A DNA stretch of 36,121 bases, taken from IMG/VR virus record IMGVR_UViG_3300045961_000188, positions 1 through 36,121 of that record. One strand, 5' to 3'. Each line of letters begins with the position of its first letter. Positions within the stretch are counted from its first letter, which is position 1. The notes under the pieces are model-generated. The model saw nothing but the letters and a program-made list of their open reading frames with translations. It did not search any database and was not told the DNA's origin. Source of the stretch: a virus. Of the stretch, positions 30,304-36,121 are shown one piece after another. A program made the translations under genes and the position numbers.

Positions 30304-30460
30304 ATCCCCTCCCGTCCGCTCTCCCAACGTTTCTTTCGCTAGTTGCGGGCAACCTCAGCAGCCCGCCGGTGCGTCTCTGCAATATGCGACTTTCGTCTGA
30401 TTGTACCGTCCGTGAGACTCGGTAGGATAGACGGCTCAGAAACCCAAGCAAGGGGGGAAG

Positions 30461-30646
30461 GTGTCTCGACTCTTCATCCGTCTTGCCGTCTGGTCGCTTC
30501 AAGCGGCTGGGCGATTCGCGAAGGCCAATGACAAGGCCGCGCTTCGCGCTCACTTACCACTACTGCGCCGCCTGCTTTGGCGCTCGTCTTCTGCGGCGGC
30601 GTGGGCCACTAAGAGGTCATACACCTCGTCGACGAGGGCGGGGTGA
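30461..30646 (+). CDS. Possible small basic protein antisense to the repressor gene
   Basis: The candidate has 61 residues from a GTG at 30461, preceded by AAGGGGGGAAG, with a possible promoter upstream (TTGTAC at 30401-30406, 16 bases, TAGGAT at 30423-30428). The peptide starts with an amphipathic helix (MSRLFIRLAVWSLQAAGRFA) and is Arg-rich. Its 3' end overlaps the end of the repressor gene on the other strand. No homologue is recognised. The ribosome site favours it, but coding chance in GC-rich DNA is high. It is the only candidate content of the 246-base gap 30304-30549. Confidence 0.3.
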   Translation: MSRLFIRLAVWSLQAAGRFAKANDKAALRAHLPLLRRLLWRSSSAAAWATKRSYTSSTRAG

Positions 30647-30909
30647 ACCCGGGTGATCTCGCGCACCTTGTAGGCGCGGTACTCTATCCAATGGTCAGGC
30701 GGTATGTCTAGGGCGGCGGATATCTTCTCTAGGACTATGGCCGATTGGGAGTTGACGCCTCGGCCTCGGTCACCCTTCAAGTAGCGGTAGATGCCTGAGG
30801 GGCCGCCCAAGTCGGCGGCTACCCAGAGTTCCCCCACGGTCATCCCGCGTTGCGCCATGAGACGCGGCAGTTCTTTGGCTATCGGCTCCATGTTGCGTTC
30901 TTCGCCCAT
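30550..30909 (-). CDS. CI-like repressor (XRE helix-turn-helix)
   Basis: The protein has 119 residues. The first ATG (30907-30909) is used; an internal ATG at 30889-30891 is also possible. Residues 8-65 show a lambda-repressor-type domain: PRLMAQRGMTVGELWVAADL, GPSGIYRYLKGDRGRGV and AIVLEKISAALDIPPDHW. The rest is helical and polar, probably for dimerisation; no LexA-type peptidase part is present, so induction is not by ordinary RecA-driven self-cleavage. It faces the Cro-like gene across three operators. A minus-strand TAAAGT at 30924-30919 could place its transcript start only a few bases before the ATG. Confidence 0.8.
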   Translation of the reverse strand: MGEERNMEPIAKELPRLMAQRGMTVGELWVAADLGGPSGIYRYLKGDRGRGVNSQSAIVLEKISAALDIPPDHWIEYRAYKVREITRVHPALVDEVYDLLVAHAAAEDERQSRRRSSGK

Positions 30910-30921
30910 CCTACACCCACT

Positions 30922-30939
30922 TTAGCCAGCGCTAGCAAA
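30922..30939. promoter_or_regulatory. Operator O1 of the lysogeny switch
   Basis: TTAGCCAGCGCTAGCAAA is an imperfect dyad related to the two sites to its right. It overlaps the likely -10 region of the leftward repressor promoter. It is the most divergent of the three copies. Confidence 0.6.
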
Positions 30940-30945
30940 TAAAGT

Positions 30946-30963
30946 GTTGACAGCACTGGCGAA
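30946..30963. promoter_or_regulatory. Operator O2 of the lysogeny switch
   Basis: GTTGACAGCACTGGCGAA shares GACAG-x-ACTGGCGAA with O3 and contains the -35 hexamer of the rightward promoter. Occupation by repressor would block that promoter. Confidence 0.7.
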
Positions 30964-30975
30964 CGGGTGTAGGGT
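30947..30975 (+). promoter_or_regulatory. Rightward early promoter (PR-like)
   Basis: TTGACA at 30947-30952 and TAGGGT at 30970-30975 are separated by exactly 17 bases. Transcription would start near 30982, inside O3, and run into the Cro-like gene and the early operon. The -35 is perfect and the -10 matches 3 of 6. Confidence 0.7.
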
Positions 30976-30979
30976 GTGA

Positions 30980-30997
30980 TTCGACAGTACTGGCGAA
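30980..30997. promoter_or_regulatory. Operator O3 of the lysogeny switch
   Basis: TTCGACAGTACTGGCGAA is a dyad matching at 16 of 18 bases. It covers the predicted start of the rightward transcript. Spacing from O2 is 34 bases centre to centre. Confidence 0.7.
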
Positions 30998-31011
30998 ACA
31001 CAGAGGTAACC

Positions 31012-31203
31012 GTGACCACTCTGGAACGTCTGATAGAGGAGAAGCGGACGAACATCCCGCAACTCGCCAAGGCTTCGGGCGTACCCGAGCGGACCGTATA
31101 CCGCCACGCGCGCGGCGAGTCGACCATGAAAGCTCCCCACGTGGCGGCATACGCCAGGGCACTTCGCGTCTCGGCTGCCAAGTTGATAGAGGACGCCGCC
31201 TGA
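31012..31203 (+). CDS. Cro-like helix-turn-helix protein
   Basis: The protein has 63 residues from the GTG at 31012, preceded by AGAGGT; an earlier in-frame GTG at 30976 would lie upstream of the predicted transcript start and is rejected. The helix-turn-helix is clear: IPQLAKASGVPERTVYRHAR, followed by HVAAYARALRVSAAKLIED. It is the first gene of the rightward operon, opposite the repressor, and likely binds the same operators to switch off the repressor. Its stop overlaps the next ATG. Confidence 0.8.
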   Translation: MTTLERLIEEKRTNIPQLAKASGVPERTVYRHARGESTMKAPHVAAYARALRVSAAKLIEDAA

Positions 31204-31412
31204 TGATTCCCACCGCCACAGCCGATGCCATCACGCGCATCCTCGTGGACGCCTACGACACGGACCCCGGATATCGGGAGTTCGTAGACACTCACCTTAG
31301 CTTCCCCGTCTCCGGACGTGGTTGCAGTGCTTCTCCTTTCTCGTGCCGGCCCCTGGTGACCCCTGGCTCCGCACCTACCCCCCGTGGAGCCAGGGCGAGG
31401 GGGTCCCTATGA
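31203..31412 (+). CDS. Small early protein, unknown
   Basis: The protein has 69 residues; its ATG shares one base with the stop of the Cro-like gene, and its TGA overlaps the next start as ATGA. The first 35 residues form an ordinary helical segment (DAITRILVDAYDTDPGYREF). The rest (from SGRGCSASP) is low-complexity Pro/Arg/Ser and does not look like a folded domain; it spans a strong hairpin in the DNA. The coding part may once have ended earlier, or the segment may be mainly a leader for the hairpin. Both-end coupling favours translation. Confidence 0.5.
   Translation: MIPTATADAITRILVDAYDTDPGYREFVDTHLSFPVSGRGCSASPFSCRPLVTPGSAPTPRGARARGSL
31361..31395 (+). promoter_or_regulatory. Stable hairpin just before a ribosome binding site
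   Basis: CCCTGGCTCC (31361-31370) pairs exactly with GGAGCCAGGG (31386-31395), 10 base pairs with a 15-base loop. The Shine-Dalgarno GAGGGGG of the next gene begins two bases later. There is no T run, so it is more likely an RNA switch, protein-binding site or block to translation than a terminator. Confidence 0.6.
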
Positions 31413-31567
31413 AACTCATCCGCCTGCCAAGGCGCGTAGGCGTCCGGCTGGAAGCCGTGCCGGATGAGCGCCGCCCCATCGTCACGCTTGTCTACATGAC
31501 CCCGGTCTACGTGGACTCCGCTGAGTACGAGTGGATGGTGGGCATGTGGGAGTGGAGCCTTTCCTGA
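31409..31567 (+). CDS. Small early protein, unknown
   Basis: The protein has 52 residues. The ATG at 31409 follows GAGGGGG and overlaps the previous stop; the stop overlaps the next ATG. The sequence has a basic start (MKLIRLPRRVGVRLEAVPDE), a strand (PIVTLVYMTPVYVDS) and an acidic/aromatic end (EYEWMVGMWEWS). No family is recognised. It sits just behind the hairpin at 31361-31395, so its translation is probably regulated. Confidence 0.6.
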   Translation: MKLIRLPRRVGVRLEAVPDERRPIVTLVYMTPVYVDSAEYEWMVGMWEWSLS

Positions 31568-31899
31568 TGGACGCGGCAACGCTCGACATCCTGCAGCGCC
31601 ATGTCCCCTATGGACTCGCGCGGGCCACGTCGGTACCGGCCCTGATGCTTGCCGTGAACGCCTCCGACCGCAAGATTCGTGACGGCCTGGAGCAGCTAAT
31701 CAGCGAGCGCGGTCTCCCGATCGTGACACTCGCCAAGAACCCCGGCATCTTCATAGCCACGACCCCCGAAGAGCTGGACCTCGGTGACGAGGACTTGCGC
31801 AAGCGGGCCATGGCTATCCTCGTGCGCCGTCGCAACCTTCGCCGGCAGCGTCCGCGCCTTCAGTACTCCGAGACGCTCTTCGGGAGGGAAGTCGCATGA
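31567..31899 (+). CDS. Winged-helix-like early protein
   Basis: The protein has 110 residues from the ATG at 31567. It resembles a small DNA-binding winged helix: LDILQRHVPYGLARATSVPA, LMLAVNASDRKIRDGLEQLI, then a wing SERGLPIVTLAKNPGIFIAT and a long helix LRKRAMAILVRRRNLRRQRP. Proteins of this shape occur in phage early operons as replication or transcription accessory factors. Its stop overlaps the next ATG. Function beyond DNA binding is inferred. Confidence 0.65.
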   Translation: MDAATLDILQRHVPYGLARATSVPALMLAVNASDRKIRDGLEQLISERGLPIVTLAKNPGIFIATTPEELDLGDEDLRKRAMAILVRRRNLRRQRPRLQYSETLFGREVA

Positions 31900-31994
31900 C
31901 CTACTTCCTGGCCTTCCTCTCTGGTGCCCTCGCCCTCTTCCTCGTCCAGTGCTTCGCGGCCTGGCGACGCATGCAGCGGCGGAGGGTGAGGTAA
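31896..31994 (+). CDS. Tiny membrane peptide (32 residues)
   Basis: The peptide is one hydrophobic span (MTYFLAFLSGALALFLVQCF) followed by an Arg-rich tail (AAWRRMQRRRVR). Its ATG overlaps the previous stop as ATGA, and the previous gene contains GGGAGGGAAG at a good distance. The basic C-terminus predicts N-out or a hairpin-free insertion with C-in. The function is unknown. It is the first of three such peptides within 700 bases. Confidence 0.6.
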   Translation: MTYFLAFLSGALALFLVQCFAAWRRMQRRRVR

Positions 31995-31997
31995 GCC

Positions 31998-32264
31998 ATG
32001 GCCACCCGTCCACGCCTTAACCGCGCCCACGCCATCCGCGAGTTCTGCCTGGAGTGCATGGGCGGTCAACGCCAGCAGATCAACGAGTGCAATGACCGGG
32101 CTTGTGCCCTCTGGGAGTGGCGCAAAGGTGACGGTGGACCCGAGTGGACCATGACGCTTCTCAGACGCCAAATCCAGACACGGGGGTGCAATTCCCCATC
32201 CGACGCCTGCGAACGCGAAATCGGCGCGAAAACTGGCGCTCACCGCCCGATTTCAGACAACTAG
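31998..32264 (+). CDS. Cys-rich zinc-binding-type phage protein
   Basis: The protein has 88 residues from the ATG at 31998. It belongs to a recurring phage type with the motif R-E-F-C-L-E-C-x-G followed by I-x-x-C-x-x-x-x-C-x-L: here AIREFCLECMGGQRQ then INECNDRACALWEWR. The four cysteines probably bind zinc. The function of these proteins is not established. The C-terminal 40 residues are less conserved-looking, and the last part is encoded by the start of the 48-bp repeat and an inverted repeat (32217-32224 with 32247-32254). Confidence 0.72.
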   Translation: MATRPRLNRAHAIREFCLECMGGQRQQINECNDRACALWEWRKGDGGPEWTMTLLRRQIQTRGCNSPSDACEREIGAKTGAHRPISDN

Positions 32265-32276
32265 AGAGGGGGGCCC
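32229..32276 (+). repeat. Start-associated 48-bp repeat, copy B
   Basis: This copy directly abuts the ATG at 32277 and is 39/48 identical to 15601-15648. It spans the end of the Cys-rich gene and the ribosome site of the next gene. An exact 8-bp inverted repeat, GAAATCGG / CCGATTTC (32217-32224, 32247-32254), overlaps it; copy A lacks the left arm. Confidence 0.75.
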
Positions 32277-32450
32277 ATGGTAGTCGCAGACAAGCAACTG
32301 ACCCACGAGATCATCGAGGCCAACCGGGAGGCCCGTCGCCTCGATCACCAGCGCGCCGTGCGTATCGAGCGCGCGGCCTCCGCGGACCTCTTGGTGTTCG
32401 TGGCAATCGTGACGTTCATCGCCCTCGTCGCCTGGATGGTGGCTCGATGA
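32277..32450 (+). CDS. Small single-span membrane protein (57 residues)
   Basis: The ATG at 32277 follows GAGAGGGGGG. The first 36 residues are charged and helical (KQLTHEIIEANREARRLDHQ), the last 20 a hydrophobic span (LLVFVAIVTFIALVAWMV) ending in AR. This is a tail-anchored arrangement with a cytoplasmic helix. It overlaps the next gene as ATGA. The function is unknown; it could target a host membrane process. Confidence 0.65.
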   Translation: MVVADKQLTHEIIEANREARRLDHQRAVRIERAASADLLVFVAIVTFIALVAWMVAR

Positions 32451-32551
32451 ACTGGGAGCTCCTAGCCCTGGACTTTAAAGCCTACGGAGTCATCGCGCTC
32501 TGTGTATTTGCCCTCGTCGCCTTTGTCGTCTACCTGTGGAAGGAAGCCTAG
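32447..32551 (+). CDS. Tiny membrane peptide (34 residues)
   Basis: The ATG overlaps the previous stop (ATGA), and the peptide is MNWELLALDFKAYG followed by one hydrophobic helix (VIALCVFALVAFVVYLW) and KEA. With the previous gene it forms a coupled pair of small membrane proteins. No family is recognised. Confidence 0.6.
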   Translation: MNWELLALDFKAYGVIALCVFALVAFVVYLWKEA

Positions 32552-32553
32552 CC

Positions 32554-33249
32554 ATGACCACCTGCGACTGCTGCTTGAAGGCCATCCCCGACGGACAGGT
32601 CAAGAGCCCTTATGGCCTGTGCTGCGACTGCAACGAGGTCTGGATAACGCTCCACGACAAGGCGGAGCGGGGCCGGGACTATGTAGCCCACCTGCTCGCC
32701 TCGGTGCTCTGCCATTCGGTCAAGGATATCTGCGCTCGCAAGGGCTGCACGCCTTCCGAGCACCGCTCTGGGCTCACGAACGCGGGCCGCGCCACCGGCG
32801 CTACTCGGCCGGTCAATGTGCGCGTGGCCCGCTGGGCTCTCAAGACTGGGCGCCTGGACAAGCCCGCCGGGTTCGAAGACTGCAACATCAACGGCTGGAT
32901 GCCCGAGACAGTCTCGCGCGAGGTCACGGTCACGAAGATTCATCCCAAGGCTTCCCCGGCGACCCCAACCGCCGTAGAAGCAGCTTTCCCACAGCCGGGG
33001 GCTTCCGGGCCCATCCCCCCCTCCGTGGCAACGGAGCCCCCGGCACCTATCGGAATCGACCTGGACAAGTGGTCGCCCGGAGCGCCTGACGGGATACACG
33101 ACCCGGTGGTCCTTGACTTCGAGACTGCCATGGCGGCCGTCCGTAGCGCCAAGTCCCAAGTAGATGACGCCTTCGCCCGTCTGGTCGCCGCCCAGGACGC
33201 CTACAAGGTGGCCGGCGAAGCGCTGCTGAGGGCCGGACGGGTGGCGTAG
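32554..33249 (+). CDS. Cys-rich early protein, unknown
   Basis: The protein has 231 residues from the ATG at 32554. The N-terminus has two Cys pairs (TTCDCCLKAIPDG and YGLCCDCNEVW) like a treble-clef or zinc-ribbon knuckle. Residues 30-70 are helical, the middle (residues 128-175) is a Pro/Ala linker, and residues 185-231 form a final helix (ETAMAAVRSAKSQVDDAFAR). This could be a DNA- or protein-binding adaptor. It shares one base with the next start. The function is unknown. Confidence 0.65.
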   Translation: MTTCDCCLKAIPDGQVKSPYGLCCDCNEVWITLHDKAERGRDYVAHLLASVLCHSVKDICARKGCTPSEHRSGLTNAGRATGATRPVNVRVARWALKTGRLDKPAGFEDCNINGWMPETVSREVTVTKIHPKASPATPTAVEAAFPQPGASGPIPPSVATEPPAPIGIDLDKWSPGAPDGIHDPVVLDFETAMAAVRSAKSQVDDAFARLVAAQDAYKVAGEALLRAGRVA

Positions 33250-33560
33250 TGGGCGCCTGCGGACCCATACCTCACGCGATCGCGCTCCTGGATGACGGGG
33301 TGTTCGACGCTCAGTGCCTGGCTGACTGCACCAATGACGTGGTGGAGCACATCGAAGAAGACCTGGCGCTCGCCTGGGCGGACTGCGTTATCGACCTGGG
33401 GGAAGCCCGACACCTGGCAAAGGAACTCGCGCGGCTGCATGCGTTCACGACCGAGCAGTGCGCGCTACTTCGCACCATCCGCGACCACTGCAACAAGGTA
33501 ACCGAGCTGGTCCGCAGTCTGCGGGCACGGCTGCAACACAGCAAGGGGGAAGCAAGATGA
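33249..33560 (+). CDS. Small helical early protein, unknown
   Basis: The protein has 103 residues from a GTG that shares one base with the previous stop. It is almost all helix (DVVEHIEEDLALAWADCVID, ARHLAKELARLHAFTTEQCA, CNKVTELVRSLRARLQHSKG), likely forming a helical bundle or coiled coil. It overlaps the next gene by ATGA. Its place directly before the putative recombination protein suggests a role there, but this is only context. Confidence 0.65.
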   Translation: MGACGPIPHAIALLDDGVFDAQCLADCTNDVVEHIEEDLALAWADCVIDLGEARHLAKELARLHAFTTEQCALLRTIRDHCNKVTELVRSLRARLQHSKGEAR

Positions 33561-34660
33561 CACCGAGCCAAGCACTAGAGAAAGCAAGCCCGCAGGAACA
33601 GGCGCTCATGGCGGTCGCCGGGCAACTGCCGCAGGGAGTCGTGCAGTACTCAGCCTCAGGCGTGCTCATGGTGGACCTCACGAGCGACGAACTGCAGAAG
33701 CGGTACAACGTGCTCGCGCCGGCGGCCACCCTGGCCAAAGCCGATCGCAACTTCACACCGAGCCTGTCTCTCGTGAAGCTGAACCCGGACCCCATCAACG
33801 GCGGGGACTTCTACCCTATCGAGACCGAGGGCTCCGGAGACAACAAGAAGGTCAAGATGGTCGCGCTCACCAAGCGCGCTCTTGACCAGATCGCCCAGAA
33901 GGCCGGCATCCAAGACACAGGGCCCGAGATCGTCTACTTCGGCAACCGCAAGGAGAACGTGCGCATCACCTGGCACGCCAAGGTGCGCAACCCGGACGGC
34001 TGGACGTACCGCGAGATCGCCGGAAGCCAGGAGTGGGTAGAGGAAGCCGAGATGGCGCTGCTCAAGAGTGCCCCTCCGGCGTGGGCTCAGAAGAGCGACA
34101 GCGCCTACAACGAGTGGTGGGCCAAGAACTGGTGGGGACGGGTGCACAAGTTCCGCATCCGCATGACCGAGACCAAGGCCCGCCTGGCAGCCTATCGGCA
34201 GGAGCTCACGGTCAAGCAGAAATACACCCCGGAGGAGGCCCACAAGCCCTTCCTGGTGATGAGCCTCAGCTACACCCCGGACACGTCAGACCCGGCGGTG
34301 CTGGGCGCCCTCATGGGCCAAGGCCAGCAGGCACAGCAGGCACTCTTCGGTGCGGTCGTGCAGGCCGAGCAACGCGCCATCGAGGCAGCCGACGCGGCGT
34401 CAGAGACGGTAGACACGGAGACCGGCGAGATCATCGACGTGGGGCCCGAGACCAACGGACCGCGCCCCACTTCTGACATCCAGATCCCGCGCGGCCCCAT
34501 GGCCGGCATGCTCCTCTCTGAGGTCTGCCAGCAGCACCCCGACTACGCGAGGCAGAAATTGCTCCACACCCCGCAGCTGGGCCCCGACACGGAATCCTGG
34601 CTGCGCTACTTCCATGGGGAGGAGGCGGTGAGCGATGACCTCAGCGATATCACCTTCTAG
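33557..34660 (+). CDS. Putative recombination-associated protein
   Basis: The protein has 367 residues from the ATG at 33557, preceded by AAGGGGGA and overlapping the previous stop. Residues 40-180 contain LQKRYNVLAPAATLAKADRN, DFYPIETEG, and KVKMVALTKRALDQIAQKAG; residues 120-160 have NVRITWHAKVRNPDGWTYRE. The combination, plus TETGEIIDVGPE near the C-terminus, is similar to phage proteins often found beside recombination nucleases and partly like RecT-type annealing proteins. It overlaps the SbcD-like gene, which supports a joint function as nuclease plus annealing or loading partner. Family is not certain. Confidence 0.5.
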   Translation: MTPSQALEKASPQEQALMAVAGQLPQGVVQYSASGVLMVDLTSDELQKRYNVLAPAATLAKADRNFTPSLSLVKLNPDPINGGDFYPIETEGSGDNKKVKMVALTKRALDQIAQKAGIQDTGPEIVYFGNRKENVRITWHAKVRNPDGWTYREIAGSQEWVEEAEMALLKSAPPAWAQKSDSAYNEWWAKNWWGRVHKFRIRMTETKARLAAYRQELTVKQKYTPEEAHKPFLVMSLSYTPDTSDPAVLGALMGQGQQAQQALFGAVVQAEQRAIEAADAASETVDTETGEIIDVGPETNGPRPTSDIQIPRGPMAGMLLSEVCQQHPDYARQKLLHTPQLGPDTESWLRYFHGEEAVSDDLSDITF

Positions 34661-35870
34661 CCTGCGCATCGCCCACTGCGGAGATCTACATCTAGGCGCG
34701 AGCTACCACCTGGGCGACGAAGACAAGGGGGGCGTGAACGGCCGCCTCTACGACTATCGCCGCGCCTGGGTGACCTCCTGCGAGCGGATGGTCCGTGAGA
34801 AGGTGGACCTGGTGCTCATGGCTGGGGACGCTTTCGACAGCGCCAAGCCGACGCCCACCGAGCAGGCCGTGTTCCGCGTGGGCCTGGACCTGTTGGACGA
34901 CGCCGGTATCCCCGTGGTGATGATCACCGGAAACCACGACGTTCCGCGCCAGATAGGCCGCGCTCACGCCCTGGCCATCTTCGATGAGTACAAGCTCGTT
35001 ACCATCGTCGATAGGCCGCAGGTGGTCTATGCGGGACCTATGAGCCTGCCGGTCGCTTGCTTCCCCTATCCCAACCGCGCCTACATAGCCGCGCAGGATC
35101 CCGAGTTCGAGAAGTTGACCATCGATGAGCAGAACGCCAAGATCGTGGACCTGTCACTGGCCACCCTTAGAGGTTTGGCGGCAGAGGCGGAGCAGGATTT
35201 CGGCGCCTTCGGCGCCTTCGGCGCTGTCCTCTTGGGCCATGCTTCCATCAGCGGCTCCAAGGTAGGGGCTGAAGGGTCCACCGCGTTCTTCCGTGAGGCC
35301 GTGCTGCCGCTGTCAGAGCTGAGGGGTTTGCCGTTTGTCGCTCAGTGCTGGGGCCATCTTCATAGGGCGCAGGTGTTGAGAGACGTTCCCCTTATAGCCT
35401 ACTGCGGCTCTATCGAGCGCACGGACTTCTCAGAGGCAGACGAGGACAAGGGCTGGTGGCTGCTGGACCTGCGAGACGACGGTACCGTCGTCATTAGTGA
35501 ATGGCACAGCTCACAGCCCCGTCAGTTCGTAGACATCGATATCAGCCTCGACGCCATCGAGCAGTACACCTTTCCAGACTACAAGGGCGCCATCGTGCGC
35601 GCCAGGTACACCGCCACCCCCGAGCAGGCCAAGACGGTAGACCATGCCGCCATCCGTCGCGCTCTGTACGCCGCTGGCGCGGTCAAGGTCCATGGCCCGA
35701 TCGCCAACATAACCCACGGCGTCACGGAGGCATCCGACCTCGTGACCGAAGAGACAGACATGCTGACCGGCTGGCACCAGTACGCAACGCTTCAGGGCCT
35801 CAGCGGCTCGCAGCGTGAGCGCCTGGACCGGAAGGCCGGAGAATCACTGGAGGCAACATGCCAAGCCTAG
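34635..35870 (+). CDS. sbcD: SbcD/Mre11-like DNA exonuclease subunit
   Basis: The protein has 411 residues from the ATG at 34635, with GGGAGGAGG just upstream; it overlaps the previous gene by 26 bases. The metallophosphoesterase motifs are in order: GDLHLG with D17 and H19, MAGDAFDS with D65, TGNHDVPR with N100-H101-D102, LLGHAS with H202, and WGHLHRAQ with H240 and H242, then the typical PLIAYCGSIERTDFSE. Residues 285-411 fit the capping domain. With an SbcC-type ATPase, expected beyond the right edge, it would process DNA ends and hairpins, probably for phage recombination. Confidence 0.92.
   Translation: MTSAISPSSLRIAHCGDLHLGASYHLGDEDKGGVNGRLYDYRRAWVTSCERMVREKVDLVLMAGDAFDSAKPTPTEQAVFRVGLDLLDDAGIPVVMITGNHDVPRQIGRAHALAIFDEYKLVTIVDRPQVVYAGPMSLPVACFPYPNRAYIAAQDPEFEKLTIDEQNAKIVDLSLATLRGLAAEAEQDFGAFGAFGAVLLGHASISGSKVGAEGSTAFFREAVLPLSELRGLPFVAQCWGHLHRAQVLRDVPLIAYCGSIERTDFSEADEDKGWWLLDLRDDGTVVISEWHSSQPRQFVDIDISLDAIEQYTFPDYKGAIVRARYTATPEQAKTVDHAAIRRALYAAGAVKVHGPIANITHGVTEASDLVTEETDMLTGWHQYATLQGLSGSQRERLDRKAGESLEATCQA
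35199..35225 (+). repeat. Three tandem 9-bp units within the SbcD-like gene
   Basis: TTCGGCGCC occurs twice, then TTCGGCGCT, encoding FGAFGAFGA just before the LLGH motif. The unit length is a multiple of three, so copy-number changes would keep the frame. Confidence 0.85.
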
Positions 35871-36118
35871 CCGACACCATCATCCGCAACGGTATGACCG
35901 AGCGGGAGCAGCGCATAGCAGACACCGAAAGGCTGCACCCGCAAGCCGCCGCGGTCCTGCTTGTGTTGGCCCACGAGCTGGACGCGATGGAAGCCGTGTA
36001 CCGCGACCACGTCGACGCGGGAGACTCAGTCGCCCCGCTGCTCAAGATCACGCTGGACCACCTGGTCGTTTCGTTCGACCATGCCTTCGCGGCCCTGGAA
36101 GAAGAGGGCCTGCTATGA
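35858..36118 (+). CDS. Small helical early protein, unknown
   Basis: The protein has 86 residues; the ATG at 35858 follows GGAGGCAAC and overlaps the end of the SbcD-like gene by 13 bases. It is helical and acidic (ADTIIRNGMTEREQRIADTE, ALAVLLVLAHELDAMEAVYR-like, FDHAFAALEEEGLL). No family is recognised. It separates the SbcD-like gene from whatever follows right of the window, where an SbcC partner is expected. It ends with TGA at 36116-36118. Confidence 0.65.
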   Translation: MPSLADTIIRNGMTEREQRIADTERLHPQAAAVLLVLAHELDAMEAVYRDHVDAGDSVAPLLKITLDHLVVSFDHAFAALEEEGLL

Positions 36119-36121
36119 GGC

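Noticed and set aside
30976-31011. Longer Cro-like protein from GTG 30976
   Set aside because: It would begin upstream of the predicted transcript start and within the operator, with no Shine-Dalgarno.
1-36121. Restriction, toxin-antitoxin, retron or CRISPR defence system
   Set aside because: No catalytic motifs of such systems were found; the unknown genes are small and fit ordinary phage early or structural positions.

Overview
The window is phage DNA from end to end, with no recognisable chromosomal host gene. It looks like most of the genome of a temperate, long-tailed (siphovirus-type) phage. GC is high, GTG and TTG starts are common, Shine-Dalgarno sequences are strong, and gene ends overlap as ATGA or GTGA. 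Together with the Rv2525c-like glycosidase domains and a Thr-rich secreted tail, this suggests a high-GC Gram-positive host, most likely an actinomycete in the broad sense. The host assignment is inference.

Layout. 1-1947: end of the early region, with the tail of a VRR-NUC nuclease, a replication initiator that carries a candidate origin inside its coding sequence, and a possible late regulator. 1944-2036: candidate promoter followed at once by an intrinsic terminator. 2056-13017: packaging and head genes (small and large terminase, collagen-like protein, portal, gpF-like protein, protease-scaffold fusion, decoration protein, major capsid protein, connector genes). 13045-24814: tail genes (tube protein with an inserted repeat domain, frameshifted assembly chaperones, tape measure, minor tail and adhesion proteins, and a hub carrying a glycosidase-like domain). 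24824-27523: lysis genes. 27623-27694: a CAT-anticodon tRNA that looks like an initiator tRNA.

27745-30909 is transcribed leftwards: CI-like repressor, zinc-ribbon membrane protein, large serine integrase and a secreted polysaccharide deacetylase. A divergent switch at 30910-31011 holds three related palindromic operators. From 31012 to the right end lies the early rightward operon: Cro-like protein, many small translationally coupled proteins including three single-span membrane peptides, a putative recombination protein and an SbcD-type nuclease.

The integrase and switch lie in the middle with phage genes on both sides, so the window is probably a circular or circularly permuted viral genome opened within its early region, not an integrated prophage. 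The missing part would join 36121 back to 1. Genes are tightly packed. No gene-free stretch exceeds 300 bases; the longest is 30304-30549.

Most notable points: a 45-bp near-perfect palindrome plus a consensus DnaA box inside the initiator gene; an initiator-like phage tRNA; a 48-bp repeat abutting two distant start codons; a promoter-terminator arrangement with further terminators inside the late operon, suggesting antitermination; a three-operator switch; and a canonical A-run -1 frameshift site.
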